This document shows, piece by piece, positions 1 to 6,099 of a stretch of 7,852 nucleotides of DNA (positions are counted from its first letter, which is position 1; each line of letters opens with the position of its first letter). Source of the DNA: Phycisphaerales bacterium (lineage in GTDB: Bacteria > Planctomycetota > Phycisphaerae > Phycisphaerales > SM1A02). The notes beneath the pieces are model-generated. The model had not been told where the DNA came from and did not search any database. It was given only the letters and a program-made list of their open reading frames with translations. Location of the stretch: NCBI GenBank assembly GCA_020427625.1, contig JAGQOI010000196.1, positions 1 through 7,852 on the forward strand, in the 5' to 3' direction. The position numbers and the translations under genes are program-made.

Positions 1-157
1 AGGGATGCGCGGCCAGGGAGAACAGTTCGCCCCACCAGAAGTCCAGCCCGCACTCGGCGCAGCGTCCATGGACCGGGCACCGGTCGGTCCAGCGGGACCG
101 TTCGCCGGTGAAGTCGTAGGCGCAGCGCGGGCAGGAGGCATGACGGGGAGCCGGCAT
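1..157 (-). CDS. Zinc-ribbon protein, N-terminal fragment (runs off the left edge)
   Basis: The minus strand is open from an ATG at 157 to the window edge, giving 52 residues. They contain a cysteine-rich zinc ribbon: a CPRC knuckle at about residues 9-12, and a second part CPVHGRCAECG at about residues 28-38, followed by LDFWWGELFS. The paired CxxC knuckles suggest binding of one zinc ion. An AAGGA sits 11 nt before the ATG and could be a weak ribosome binding site. From memory, planctomycete proteins of this kind often carry such a ribbon ahead of membrane-spanning segments, but the rest of this protein is outside the window, so its function cannot be given. It is divergent from fumC with 80 bp between the start codons. 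The reading is supported by the ordered cysteine pattern rather than by length. The full protein could be soluble or membrane-bound. Confidence 0.6.
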   Translation of the reverse strand, partial: MPAPRHASCPRCAYDFTGERSRWTDRCPVHGRCAECGLDFWWGELFSLAAHP

Positions 158-181
158 GGAGTCACTGTTCCTTGTGTCGTG

Positions 182-197
182 CGCGCTGTCCAGCGCG
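182..197. promoter_or_regulatory. Palindrome in the divergent promoter region, possible operator
   Basis: A 16-bp sequence, CGCGCTGTCCAGCGCG, has perfect 7-bp arms separated by 2 bp. It sits between the divergent start codons at 157 and 238. A regulator binding here could control both genes, or it could be a chance GC-rich palindrome. No transcription factor is recognised. Confidence 0.25.
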
Positions 198-221
198 GAC
201 CTGTCGCGATTCGAGATTCCT

Positions 222-229
222 GATACCGT
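222..229 (+). promoter_or_regulatory. Candidate -10 element of fumC
   Basis: GATACCGT contains TACCGT (224-229), which fits the loose TANNNT form of a -10 box. A start 7 nt after it would fall at 236, two bases before the fumC ATG at 238. There is no Shine-Dalgarno sequence before that ATG, so the mRNA may be nearly leaderless. No good -35 box is seen. This is inferred from spacing only. Confidence 0.25.
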
Positions 230-237
230 TTTGCCTT

Positions 238-1686
238 ATGGCGAAGAAGACCACCACGAAGGCCGCCCGCACCCGGATCGAACGGGATTCGATGGGCGAG
301 ATGACCGTCCCGGCCCACGTCCTGTACGGCGCGACGACCCAGCGGGCCGTGCTCAATTTTCCCGTCTCCGGCCGACCCGTGCCGCCCGACGTGATCCTCG
401 CGTTCGCCCACCTCAAGCGGGCGTGCGCGGAGAGCAACGTCGAGTTGAAGAAGCTCCCCGCGGCGCTCGGGCGCCTCATCGTCGACGCCTGCGACGAGAT
501 CGTCGACGCCCTCGGCGGACCCGAGGCGCAGACGTTCATGGCGCACTTCCCGATCGACGTGTTCCAGACCGGTTCGGGTACGTCGACGAACATGAATGTC
601 AACGAAGTCGTCTCCAACCTCGCCTGCCGCGCGGCCGGCAAGGCGATCGGCGCCAAGGACCCGATCCATCCCAACGATCACGTGAACATGGGCCAGTCGT
701 CCAACGACACGTTTCCCAGCGCCATGCAGATCGCGGCGGCGGCGCTCGTGCACCGTTCGCTCATCCCGGCGTTGAAGGATCTCGCCAAGGGTCTGCGCGC
801 GAAGGCGAAGAAGTGGGACTCGATCGTGAAGATCGGGCGCACGCACCTCATGGACGCGACGCCCATCCGGCTCGGGCAGGAGTTCAGCGGCTTCGCGGCC
901 CAGATCGAGTACGGCGTCCTCCGGGCCGAGCGCGCGATGATGCGCCTCGCGGAGAATCTCCCCCTCGGCGGCACGGCGGTGGGGACCGGCATCAACACGC
1001 ATCCGAAGTTCGGCGGACTCGTCGCGAAGCGTCTGTCGAAACTCACCGGCGTCGCGTTCGCGGAGGCGGCGAACCACTTCGAGGCGCAGGCGACGCGGGA
1101 CTGCGTCGTCGCGGCGTCGGGCGAACTGCGAACGATCGCGGTGTCGCTGTCGAAGATCGCCAACGACATCCGCTGGCTCGGCTCGGGTCCGCGCTGCGGC
1201 CTGTTCGAACTCGCGCTGCCGGCGACGCAGCCGGGATCCTCGATCATGCCCGGCAAGGTGAATCCCGTCATCTGCGAGTCCGTCATCCAGGTGTCCTGCC
1301 AGGTCATCGGGAACGATGCCGCGATCACCCTCGGCGGCCTCGGCGGCGTCGGCTCGCTGCTCCAGCTCAACGTCGCGATGCCGATGATGGCCGCGAACCT
1401 CGTCGATTCCATCACGCTCCTCGCCAACGCCTCGCGCATGTTCCTCGTGAACTGCATCGAGGGACTCGAAGTGAACCGCGCGATCGCGACCGGCATGGTC
1501 GAGAAGAGCCTCATGATGTGCACGTCGCTCGCGCCGGAGATCGGTTACGACGCCGCGGCGAAGGTCGCCAAGGGCGCGTTCGCCTCCGGCCAGTCCGTGC
1601 GCGAATACGTCCTCGAACACAAGCTCGTCGAGGCGAAGCGTCTCGACGAACTGCTCGATGCGAGGGCGATGACCGAGCCGGGCTGA
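238..1686 (+). CDS. fumC: Class II fumarate hydratase (fumarase C)
   Basis: The enzyme interconverts fumarate and (S)-malate in the TCA cycle, as a cytoplasmic homotetramer without an iron-sulfur cluster. The 482-residue product is slightly longer than E. coli FumC (467). The superfamily signature GSSIMPGKVNP is at residues 333-343, with the catalytic-loop Ser at 334. GRTHLMDATP holds the histidine at 203. These match E. coli His188 and Ser318 with an offset of 15-16. QTGSGTSTNMNVNEV and HPNDHVNMGQSSNDTFPSAM are the fumarase forms of the substrate-binding segments, and QTGSGTS argues against aspartase. The residue after GRTHL is Met, where E. coli has Gln. I chose the ATG at 238 because the longer reading from 172 adds an unconserved Arg- and Cys-rich leader. 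No Shine-Dalgarno is visible, see the -10 entry. The gene stands alone, between a divergent zinc-ribbon gene and a convergent hydrolase gene. Confidence 0.96.
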   Translation: MAKKTTTKAARTRIERDSMGEMTVPAHVLYGATTQRAVLNFPVSGRPVPPDVILAFAHLKRACAESNVELKKLPAALGRLIVDACDEIVDALGGPEAQTFMAHFPIDVFQTGSGTSTNMNVNEVVSNLACRAAGKAIGAKDPIHPNDHVNMGQSSNDTFPSAMQIAAAALVHRSLIPALKDLAKGLRAKAKKWDSIVKIGRTHLMDATPIRLGQEFSGFAAQIEYGVLRAERAMMRLAENLPLGGTAVGTGINTHPKFGGLVAKRLSKLTGVAFAEAANHFEAQATRDCVVAASGELRTIAVSLSKIANDIRWLGSGPRCGLFELALPATQPGSSIMPGKVNPVICESVIQVSCQVIGNDAAITLGGLGGVGSLLQLNVAMPMMAANLVDSITLLANASRMFLVNCIEGLEVNRAIATGMVEKSLMMCTSLAPEIGYDAAAKVAKGAFASGQSVREYVLEHKLVEAKRLDELLDARAMTEPG

Positions 1687-1695
1687 GTCCGGGGT

Positions 1696-2571
1696 CTACA
1701 GTCGCTCGACGAACGCCCGCGTCGCTGCCGCGAGTCCGGCGGGATCGACGCCGTGCGCGTCGAGGTGACGCCCGTCGGGGACCGTCCACACCGTGCCGTC
1801 CGCGACCGCCGCGGCGAGCCGGGCGGCGTCGTCCGGCGGCGCGATGTCGTCCGCCTCGCCGTGCACGAACAGGACCGGGCAGGCGACGCGTCGGATCTCG
1901 TCGAGGAGGTTCACGTGCCGGACGCCGACGAGGCGGAGCCAGGTCCGCATGAGATCGGTGATCGGTCGCGTCGGCAGGTGCTGGCGCCGGAGACGCGCCC
2001 GCAGCGCGATGTCGAAGTCGACGTACGCGCCGTGCAGGACGAGGCCGGCGATGCGGGCGCGGGCCGGATGGTCGGACGCTGCCGCGCGAATGACGATCTC
2101 CGCGCCCATGGAGAATCCCACGAGGACGATGCGCGGGTGGTCGTCGAGTCGTTCGAGGAGGGCGAGGAGGTCGAGGTGTTCGTCGGCGCCGAGGCGGCTC
2201 GGTCCGCCGCTCGCGTCGCCGTGTCCGCGGAGGTCGTACAGGGCGGCATGTCCGGCGAGGTCGGGCCAGGGTTCGAGTCGGGCGAGCATGTCGATGCGGG
2301 ATTGTCCCCAGCCGTGGACGAGGACGACGGCGAGGTCGCGGGCGTCGTCGAACGTGATGTCCCACACGGGCAGGGCGGCGCCGTCGGGTCGGTCGAGCGT
2401 CCACTCGATGAAGGCGAGGTCGCGTTCGCCGGGATCGCAGGCGCAGCCGCGGGCGACGGCGTAGCCGGCGGTTCGCCGGTGGGGATGCCGCGCGCGGTAC
2501 GTCGTCATCACCGTGACGAGGGCGATGCTGAGGATCGCGGCGATGCCGAGCAGGGAGAGCAGGGGGAGCAT
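1696..2571 (-). CDS. Membrane-anchored alpha/beta hydrolase
   Basis: The protein is a serine hydrolase of the alpha/beta fold. From the ATG at 2571 it has 291 residues: a hydrophobic segment at about 2-22 followed by Arg/His-rich TYRARHPHRR, which reads as a signal anchor or uncleaved signal. HGWGQSR (86-92) is the oxyanion-hole region, LRGHGDASG (114-122) a conserved loop, and GFSMG (152-156) the nucleophile elbow with Ser154. HGEADD (237-242) gives the likely acid Asp241, and the histidine is His269 or His273 in DGRHLDAHG. The family includes lipases, esterases and acyl-peptide hydrolases, and the substrate cannot be told. The start is uncertain. An ATG at 2637 adds 22 residues and has GGAG 10 nt upstream, but it overlaps the start of the divergent thioesterase gene. 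An ATG at 2721 would lie deep inside that gene. I chose 2571 because it puts the anchor at the N-terminus and avoids the overlap, though it has no Shine-Dalgarno. Confidence 0.85.
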   Translation of the reverse strand: MLPLLSLLGIAAILSIALVTVMTTYRARHPHRRTAGYAVARGCACDPGERDLAFIEWTLDRPDGAALPVWDITFDDARDLAVVLVHGWGQSRIDMLARLEPWPDLAGHAALYDLRGHGDASGGPSRLGADEHLDLLALLERLDDHPRIVLVGFSMGAEIVIRAAASDHPARARIAGLVLHGAYVDFDIALRARLRRQHLPTRPITDLMRTWLRLVGVRHVNLLDEIRRVACPVLFVHGEADDIAPPDDAARLAAAVADGTVWTVPDGRHLDAHGVDPAGLAAATRAFVERL

Positions 2572-2622
2572 TGGGGGGATCGCGGGCGTGGTCGGGGTTC
2601 GGACCGGGTCGGGCGCGTTGGG

Positions 2623-2631
2623 GTACAGTAC
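2623..2631. promoter_or_regulatory. Palindromic -10-like box between divergent genes
   Basis: GTACAGTAC reads as TACAGT on the plus strand (2624-2629) and TACTGT on the minus strand (2630-2625). On the plus strand a start 7 nt downstream would fall at 2636, exactly the A of the thioesterase ATG, giving a leaderless mRNA. On the minus strand it would give a leader of about 47 nt for a hydrolase start at 2571. No convincing -35 box is seen on either strand. Confidence 0.25.
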
Positions 2632-2635
2632 GGGC

Positions 2636-3046
2636 ATGAAACCGAGTCTCCAACTCGGAGCGCGGGCGGAGGTGGTCGTCGAGGTGACGGAGGACATGTG
2701 TCCGGCGTTCGACGGCGTCATCGTGCATCGCGTGTACTCGACGTGGTCGATGGCGCATCACATGGAGTTGGCCGCTCGTCTCGTGCTCGCGCCGCACCTG
2801 GAGGCGCATGAGGAGGGGATCGGTTCGCATCTGTCGATCGATCACGTCGGACCGACGCCCCTCGGGCACCGGGTGCGGGTGGAGGCGGAGGCGGTGGAAC
2901 TCGGTCGGACGACCCTCGTGTGCGACGTCACCGCGTATCATGTCCGTCCCGGCGGCGACGAGCGGGTCGTCGGGCGCGGGCGGCAGGTGCAGCGGGTCCT
3001 GCCGAAGACGAAGCTCGCAGCGCTGATCGAGAGGGCGTCGCAATGA
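2636..3046 (+). CDS. FlK-type hotdog acyl-CoA thioesterase
   Basis: This 136-residue protein is predicted to hydrolyse acyl-CoA thioesters in the cytoplasm. It aligns without gaps, through its centre, to the fluoroacetyl-CoA thioesterase FlK of Streptomyces cattleya. The FlK triad Thr42, Glu50 and His76 corresponds to Thr36, Glu44 and His70, with the same spacings of 8 and 26 residues, and FlK Gly69 corresponds to Gly63. VGPTPLGHRVRVEAE after the His matches the FlK strand THTAATPPGLTVTVTAE. The two FlK lid phenylalanines (33 and 36) fall on Gly27 and Val30, so fluoroacetyl-CoA is unlikely to be the substrate. It is the first gene of a four-gene operon and overlaps the next gene by 4 bp (ATGA). 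In that context it may recycle CoA from stalled intermediates, as PaaI does in paa operons. The start MKPSLQLG lines up with FlK MKDGMRVG. Upstream ATGs in frame would run into the divergent hydrolase gene. Confidence 0.86.
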   Translation: MKPSLQLGARAEVVVEVTEDMCPAFDGVIVHRVYSTWSMAHHMELAARLVLAPHLEAHEEGIGSHLSIDHVGPTPLGHRVRVEAEAVELGRTTLVCDVTAYHVRPGGDERVVGRGRQVQRVLPKTKLAALIERASQ

Positions 3047-3864
3047 CGACAGGAACGACCTCCGCGACGACGACGGAACCCAAACCCATGACCGACGCAT
3101 CGCTGATTCTCACCGAGACCGACGGCGCCGTCGGCATCATCCGGCTCAATCGCCCGAAGGTGCTCAACGCGCTGAACCCCGAACTCATGTCGATGCTCGC
3201 GGCTCAGTGCGAGGCGTGGGACAAGGATCCGGCGATTCACGTGATCCTCATCGCCGGCAGCGAGCGGGCCTGGGCCGCGGGCGCCGACATCGGCGACATG
3301 GCCGAGCGCAGCGCGATCGAGATGTACGAGCGCGACCAGTTCGCGACCTGGGAGCGGATCAAGCGCGTGAAGAAGCCGCTCGTCGCCGCGGTGAGCGGCT
3401 GGGCGCTCGGCGGCGGGTGCGAGCTCATGATGCACTGCGATATCGTGATCGCCTCCGAGACGGCGCAGTTCGGTCAGCCGGAGATCAACATCGGCGTGAT
3501 GCCGGGCGCGGGCGGGACCCAGCGCCTGAGCCGCGCGGTCGGCAAGGCGATCGCGATGGACGTGATCCTCTCCGGCCGGTTCCTGAGCGCCGACGAGGCG
3601 TACCGCTTCGGGCTGGTGAGCCGCGTCGTGCCGACGGAGCACTACTACTCCGAGGCGTTGAAGGTCGCGCACGCGCTCGCGAAGAAGTCGTCCATCGCGC
3701 TTCGTCTCGCGAAGGAGGGCGTGCTCAAGGCGTTCGAGACGACGCTGAGCGAGGGTCTGGAGTACGAGCGCAAGCTCTTCTACATGCTGTTCGCGACCGA
3801 GGACCAGAAGGAAGGCATGCGGGCGTTCGTCGAGAAGCGTCGCCCGGACTTCAAGGGCCGCTGA
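3043..3864 (+). CDS. Enoyl-CoA hydratase (crotonase family, ECHS1/PaaF-like)
   Basis: The enzyme adds water to trans-2-enoyl-CoA to give 3-hydroxyacyl-CoA. The 273-residue protein is a single crotonase domain. AAGADIGDM (78-86) and ALGGG (121-125) form the oxyanion hole. Both catalytic glutamates are present: Glu127 in GGGCELMMHCD and Glu147 in FGQPEI, 20 residues apart as in mitochondrial ECHS1 (Glu144 and Glu164). MPGAGGTQRL and the C-terminal EGMRAFVEKRRPDFKGR are also typical. It is close to both ECHS1 and E. coli PaaF. Position in the operon favours a PaaF-like role (2,3-dehydroadipyl-CoA to 3-hydroxyadipyl-CoA), but a short-chain fatty acid substrate fits as well. The ATG at 3043 overlaps the upstream stop and has AGAGGG 8 nt before it. 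It gives a Thr-rich 15-residue N-terminal extension. A shorter start at 3088 (MTDASLILTE) is possible but has a weaker ribosome binding site. Confidence 0.93.
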   Translation: MTTGTTSATTTEPKPMTDASLILTETDGAVGIIRLNRPKVLNALNPELMSMLAAQCEAWDKDPAIHVILIAGSERAWAAGADIGDMAERSAIEMYERDQFATWERIKRVKKPLVAAVSGWALGGGCELMMHCDIVIASETAQFGQPEINIGVMPGAGGTQRLSRAVGKAIAMDVILSGRFLSADEAYRFGLVSRVVPTEHYYSEALKVAHALAKKSSIALRLAKEGVLKAFETTLSEGLEYERKLFYMLFATEDQKEGMRAFVEKRRPDFKGR

Positions 3865-3911
3865 TGCGCGCCGGAATCCTCACCCGCACCACGAGGCAGA
3901 CCCGACCATGA
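3864..3911 (+). CDS. 15-codon mini-ORF bridging two operon genes
   Basis: The peptide MRAGILTRTTRQTRP would be read from an ATG that shares its A with the stop of the enoyl-CoA hydratase (TGATG). It stops at a TGA that overlaps the ATG of the next gene (ATGA at 3908-3911). AAGGG lies 6 nt upstream, inside the last codons of the hydratase. The peptide resembles no known protein. If it is translated, its likely purpose is to carry ribosomes across the 43-nt gap so that the next gene is translationally coupled. The AAGGG falls within conserved codons for FKGR, so it could be incidental. Confidence 0.35.
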   Translation: MRAGILTRTTRQTRP

Positions 3912-4714
3912 CCACCGCGACCACCTACGAGACCATCGCCTTCACCGTCGCCGACCACGTCGCGACGATCACGCTGAATCGTCCGACGGTCTACAACGCG
4001 TTCAACGACGCGCTCACGACCGAACTGCACGACGCCCTGAAGACCGCCGAGCGCGACGCCGACGTGCGCGTCGTCGTCATCACCGGCGAGGGCAAGGCGT
4101 TCAGTTCCGGCCAGGACCTCGGTGATCTCAAGGCGAAGTACGTGCCCGGTCACGTGCCGCACCTCGGCGAGGACCTGAAGCGCCGCTACGACCCGATCAT
4201 CACCCGCATCACGTCGATGGACAAGCCGGTCATCGCCGCCGTGAACGGCGTCGCCGCCGGGGCCGGATGCAGTCTCGCACTGGCCTGCGATCTTCGCGTC
4301 GCCAGCGAGCACGCGTCGTTCATCGAGGTGTTCATCAACGTCGGGCTCATCCCCGACTCCGGCAGCACGTGGTTCCTGCCCCGTCTCGTCGGACTCGGCA
4401 AGGCGATGGAACTCTGCTGCACCGGCGACAAGGTCGGCGCCGAGGAGGCGCTGCGCCTCGGCCTGGTGAACTCGGTCGTCCCGGCCGCCGAACTCATGAG
4501 CGCGACCATGACGCTCGCGGGCCGCCTCGCGAACCTGCCCGGGCGCGGCCTCGCCCTGACCAAGCACCTGCTTCGTCGCTCCTTCGAGCGCGATCTCAAG
4601 GCGCAACTCGAGGCCGAGGCGTTCGCCCAGGAGACGGCGGGCATGACCGCCGATCACACCGAGGGCGTCGTCGCGTTCATCGAGAAGCGCAAGCCGACCT
4701 TCACCGGACGATGA
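3908..4714 (+). CDS. paaG: PaaG-like enoyl-CoA isomerase (crotonase family)
   Basis: PaaG isomerises ring-1,2-epoxyphenylacetyl-CoA to oxepin-CoA and also shifts the double bond of cis-3,4-dehydroadipyl-CoA. This 268-residue protein (E. coli PaaG has 262) follows PaaG closely: TLNRPTVYNAFND (22-34), SSGQDLGD (67-73 region), AVNGVAAGAG (111-120), GLIPDSGSTWFLPRLVG (146-162) and the C-terminal EGVVAFIEKRKPTFTGR. Asp150 in IPDSGSTW stands where PaaG has its catalytic aspartate. The two hydratase glutamates are missing: the first position reads GCSLALACD and the second FIEVFINVGLIPD, so hydratase activity is not expected. The identification is good at family level, but no phenylacetyl-CoA epoxidase gene is in the window, so it may act only on 3,4-dehydroacyl-CoA or another substrate. 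GAGG lies 11 nt before the ATG, and the preceding mini-ORF overlaps the start. The stop overlaps an ATG that is in frame with the next gene (ATGA). Confidence 0.85.
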   Translation: MTTATTYETIAFTVADHVATITLNRPTVYNAFNDALTTELHDALKTAERDADVRVVVITGEGKAFSSGQDLGDLKAKYVPGHVPHLGEDLKRRYDPIITRITSMDKPVIAAVNGVAAGAGCSLALACDLRVASEHASFIEVFINVGLIPDSGSTWFLPRLVGLGKAMELCCTGDKVGAEEALRLGLVNSVVPAAELMSATMTLAGRLANLPGRGLALTKHLLRRSFERDLKAQLEAEAFAQETAGMTADHTEGVVAFIEKRKPTFTGR

Positions 4715-4740
4715 GTCCGGTCCCCGAGGACCATCGACCC

Positions 4741-5976
4741 ATGAGCCACCCGCCCGTCGAACCCGGAACGATCGCGATCATCGGCGCCGGCACGATGGGC
4801 GCCGGCATCGCGCAGGTCGCCGCCGCCGGCGGCTGGACCGTCGAACTCATGGACGTCTCGCCTCCGGTCGCCCACGCCGCCGTCGCCGGCATCGGCACGC
4901 GCCTCGACCGGCTGGTCGAGAAGGGTCGCCTGACCGCCGCGGCTCGCGACGACATCGCCTCCCGTCTGCTCGTCGCGACCTGCGCGAACTGTCTCGCCGG
5001 GTCCGACATCGTCCTCGAGGCGATCGTCGAGGATCTGGACGTGAAGACCGCCGTGCTCACGGGCGTGCTCCCCGCCCTGCGCGACGACGCGATCATCGCG
5101 ACGAACACGTCGTCGCTGTCGGTCACCGAACTCGGGGATCGGATCGGTCGCCCGTCCCGCACGGTCGGCATGCACTTCTTCAATCCCGCGCCGCTGATGA
5201 AGCTCGTCGAGGTCATCGCCGGGCGTCACACCGACGCGGCCGTCGTGGACCGCGTCGCCGCGGTCGGCGCGTCGTGGGGCAAGGTCGTCGCGCGGGCCGC
5301 GGACGTGCCGGGCTTCATCGTGAATCACGTCGCCCGCCCGTACTATCTCGAGGCGTTCCGGATTCTCGAGGACGGATTCGCGCCGGTCGCCGTCATCGAC
5401 GGCGCGATGAAGACGCTCGGCGGGTTCCGCATGGGTCCGTTCGAGCTCACCGATCTCATCGGTCAGGACGTGAACGCCGCGACGACCCGTTCGGTGTGGG
5501 CGCAACTCGATCATCCGCCGCTGCTGCATCCGAGTCGCGTGCAGGAGCGGCTCGTCGCGGGCGGTCATCTCGGGCGCAAGTCCGGCCGCGGCGTCTACGA
5601 CCATTCCGGCGAGGCGCCGACGCCGGCGCTGGCCGTCGAGGCGCGATCGCTGGCGATGTCGGATGAACTGGCCACGTCGGTCGATGCCTTCGTCGCCGGC
5701 GCGAGTACGGGCACGGGGTCGGCGCTCGAACGGTACGTCTTCGCGCGGGTGCTCGTGTCGATCATCGCGCAGGGTGCGCTGGCGAACGAGCGTGGGGTCG
5801 CCGATCGCGCGGACATCGATGCCGCGCTGATGTACGGCGTGAACTACCCGAAGGGTCCGTTCACCTGGGCGGACGAGATCGGCATCGCGACGTGCTGCCG
5901 CCTGCTGGACGCGCTGAACGCGACGGTGTCGGACGGGCGCTTCGCGGTCCCGGAGTCCCTGTCTTCGCGGGTGTGA
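4741..5976 (+). CDS. PaaH-like 3-hydroxyacyl-CoA dehydrogenase
   Basis: The enzyme oxidises (S)-3-hydroxyacyl-CoA to 3-oxoacyl-CoA with NAD+. The 411 residues form an N-terminal Rossmann domain (GAGTMGAGIA at 15-24), a first C-terminal dimerisation domain (from about 188, VPGFIVNHVARP) and a second, partial copy (from about 330, ending GVNYPKGPFTWADEIG at 366-381). The known HADH residues Ser137, His158, Glu170 and Asn208 match Ser124, His145, Glu157 and Asn195 with a constant offset of 13. The double C-terminal domain is the PaaH type and is absent from short 3-hydroxybutyryl-CoA dehydrogenases of about 280 residues. At 411 residues it is shorter than E. coli PaaH (475), so the substrate is not certain. 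The start at 4741 has GAGGA 10 nt upstream. An in-frame ATG at 4711, overlapping the previous stop as ATGA, would add 10 residues and could equally be used. It is the last gene of the operon, and a region of inverted repeats follows. Confidence 0.92.
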   Translation: MSHPPVEPGTIAIIGAGTMGAGIAQVAAAGGWTVELMDVSPPVAHAAVAGIGTRLDRLVEKGRLTAAARDDIASRLLVATCANCLAGSDIVLEAIVEDLDVKTAVLTGVLPALRDDAIIATNTSSLSVTELGDRIGRPSRTVGMHFFNPAPLMKLVEVIAGRHTDAAVVDRVAAVGASWGKVVARAADVPGFIVNHVARPYYLEAFRILEDGFAPVAVIDGAMKTLGGFRMGPFELTDLIGQDVNAATTRSVWAQLDHPPLLHPSRVQERLVAGGHLGRKSGRGVYDHSGEAPTPALAVEARSLAMSDELATSVDAFVAGASTGTGSALERYVFARVLVSIIAQGALANERGVADRADIDAALMYGVNYPKGPFTWADEIGIATCCRLLDALNATVSDGRFAVPESLSSRV

Positions 5977-5981
5977 TCGGG

Positions 5982-6010
5982 TTCACCACGGAGGCACGGA
6001 GGACACGGAG
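5982..6010 (+). repeat. Interspersed repeat copy 1, left arm of pair A
   Basis: The sequence starts TTCACCACGGAGGCACGG and continues with another GGACACGGAG unit. It is built from ACGGAG units about 9-10 bp apart. Similar repeats are familiar between genes in planctomycetes and several other phyla. It lies 5 bp after the dehydrogenase stop codon. Confidence 0.75.
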
Positions 6011-6099
6011 GGTCATGCATGGTTTCGGATCGTGATGTCGGCGACGTCCGCCTGATCGATCGTTGTCCGCTGCTGCCTTCCGAACCCGATCCGCTTGCA

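Noticed and set aside
238..1686. Aspartate ammonia-lyase
   Set aside because: Aspartases share GSSxMPxKxNP, but the QTGSGTSTNMN and GPRCG segments are of the fumarase type.
156..1952. 598-residue open frame on the plus strand overlapping fumC
   Set aside because: It is an Arg-rich shadow of fumC in another frame, a usual by-product of very high third-position GC, and has no recognisable domain.
1753..2811. 352-residue plus-strand frame opposite the hydrolase
   Set aside because: It is the Glu/Val/Gly-rich antisense image of the hydrolase gene, without motifs, and the opposite strand carries a complete serine hydrolase.
2636..3046. Fluoroacetate resistance gene
   Set aside because: The fold and triad are FlK-like, but the phenylalanine pair tied to fluoroacetyl-CoA selectivity is missing and no fluorometabolite genes are nearby.
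1511..3100. 529-residue open frame on the minus strand
   Set aside because: Arg/Pro-rich shadow covering the hydrolase and thioesterase genes. The hydrolase motifs lie in a different frame on the same strand.
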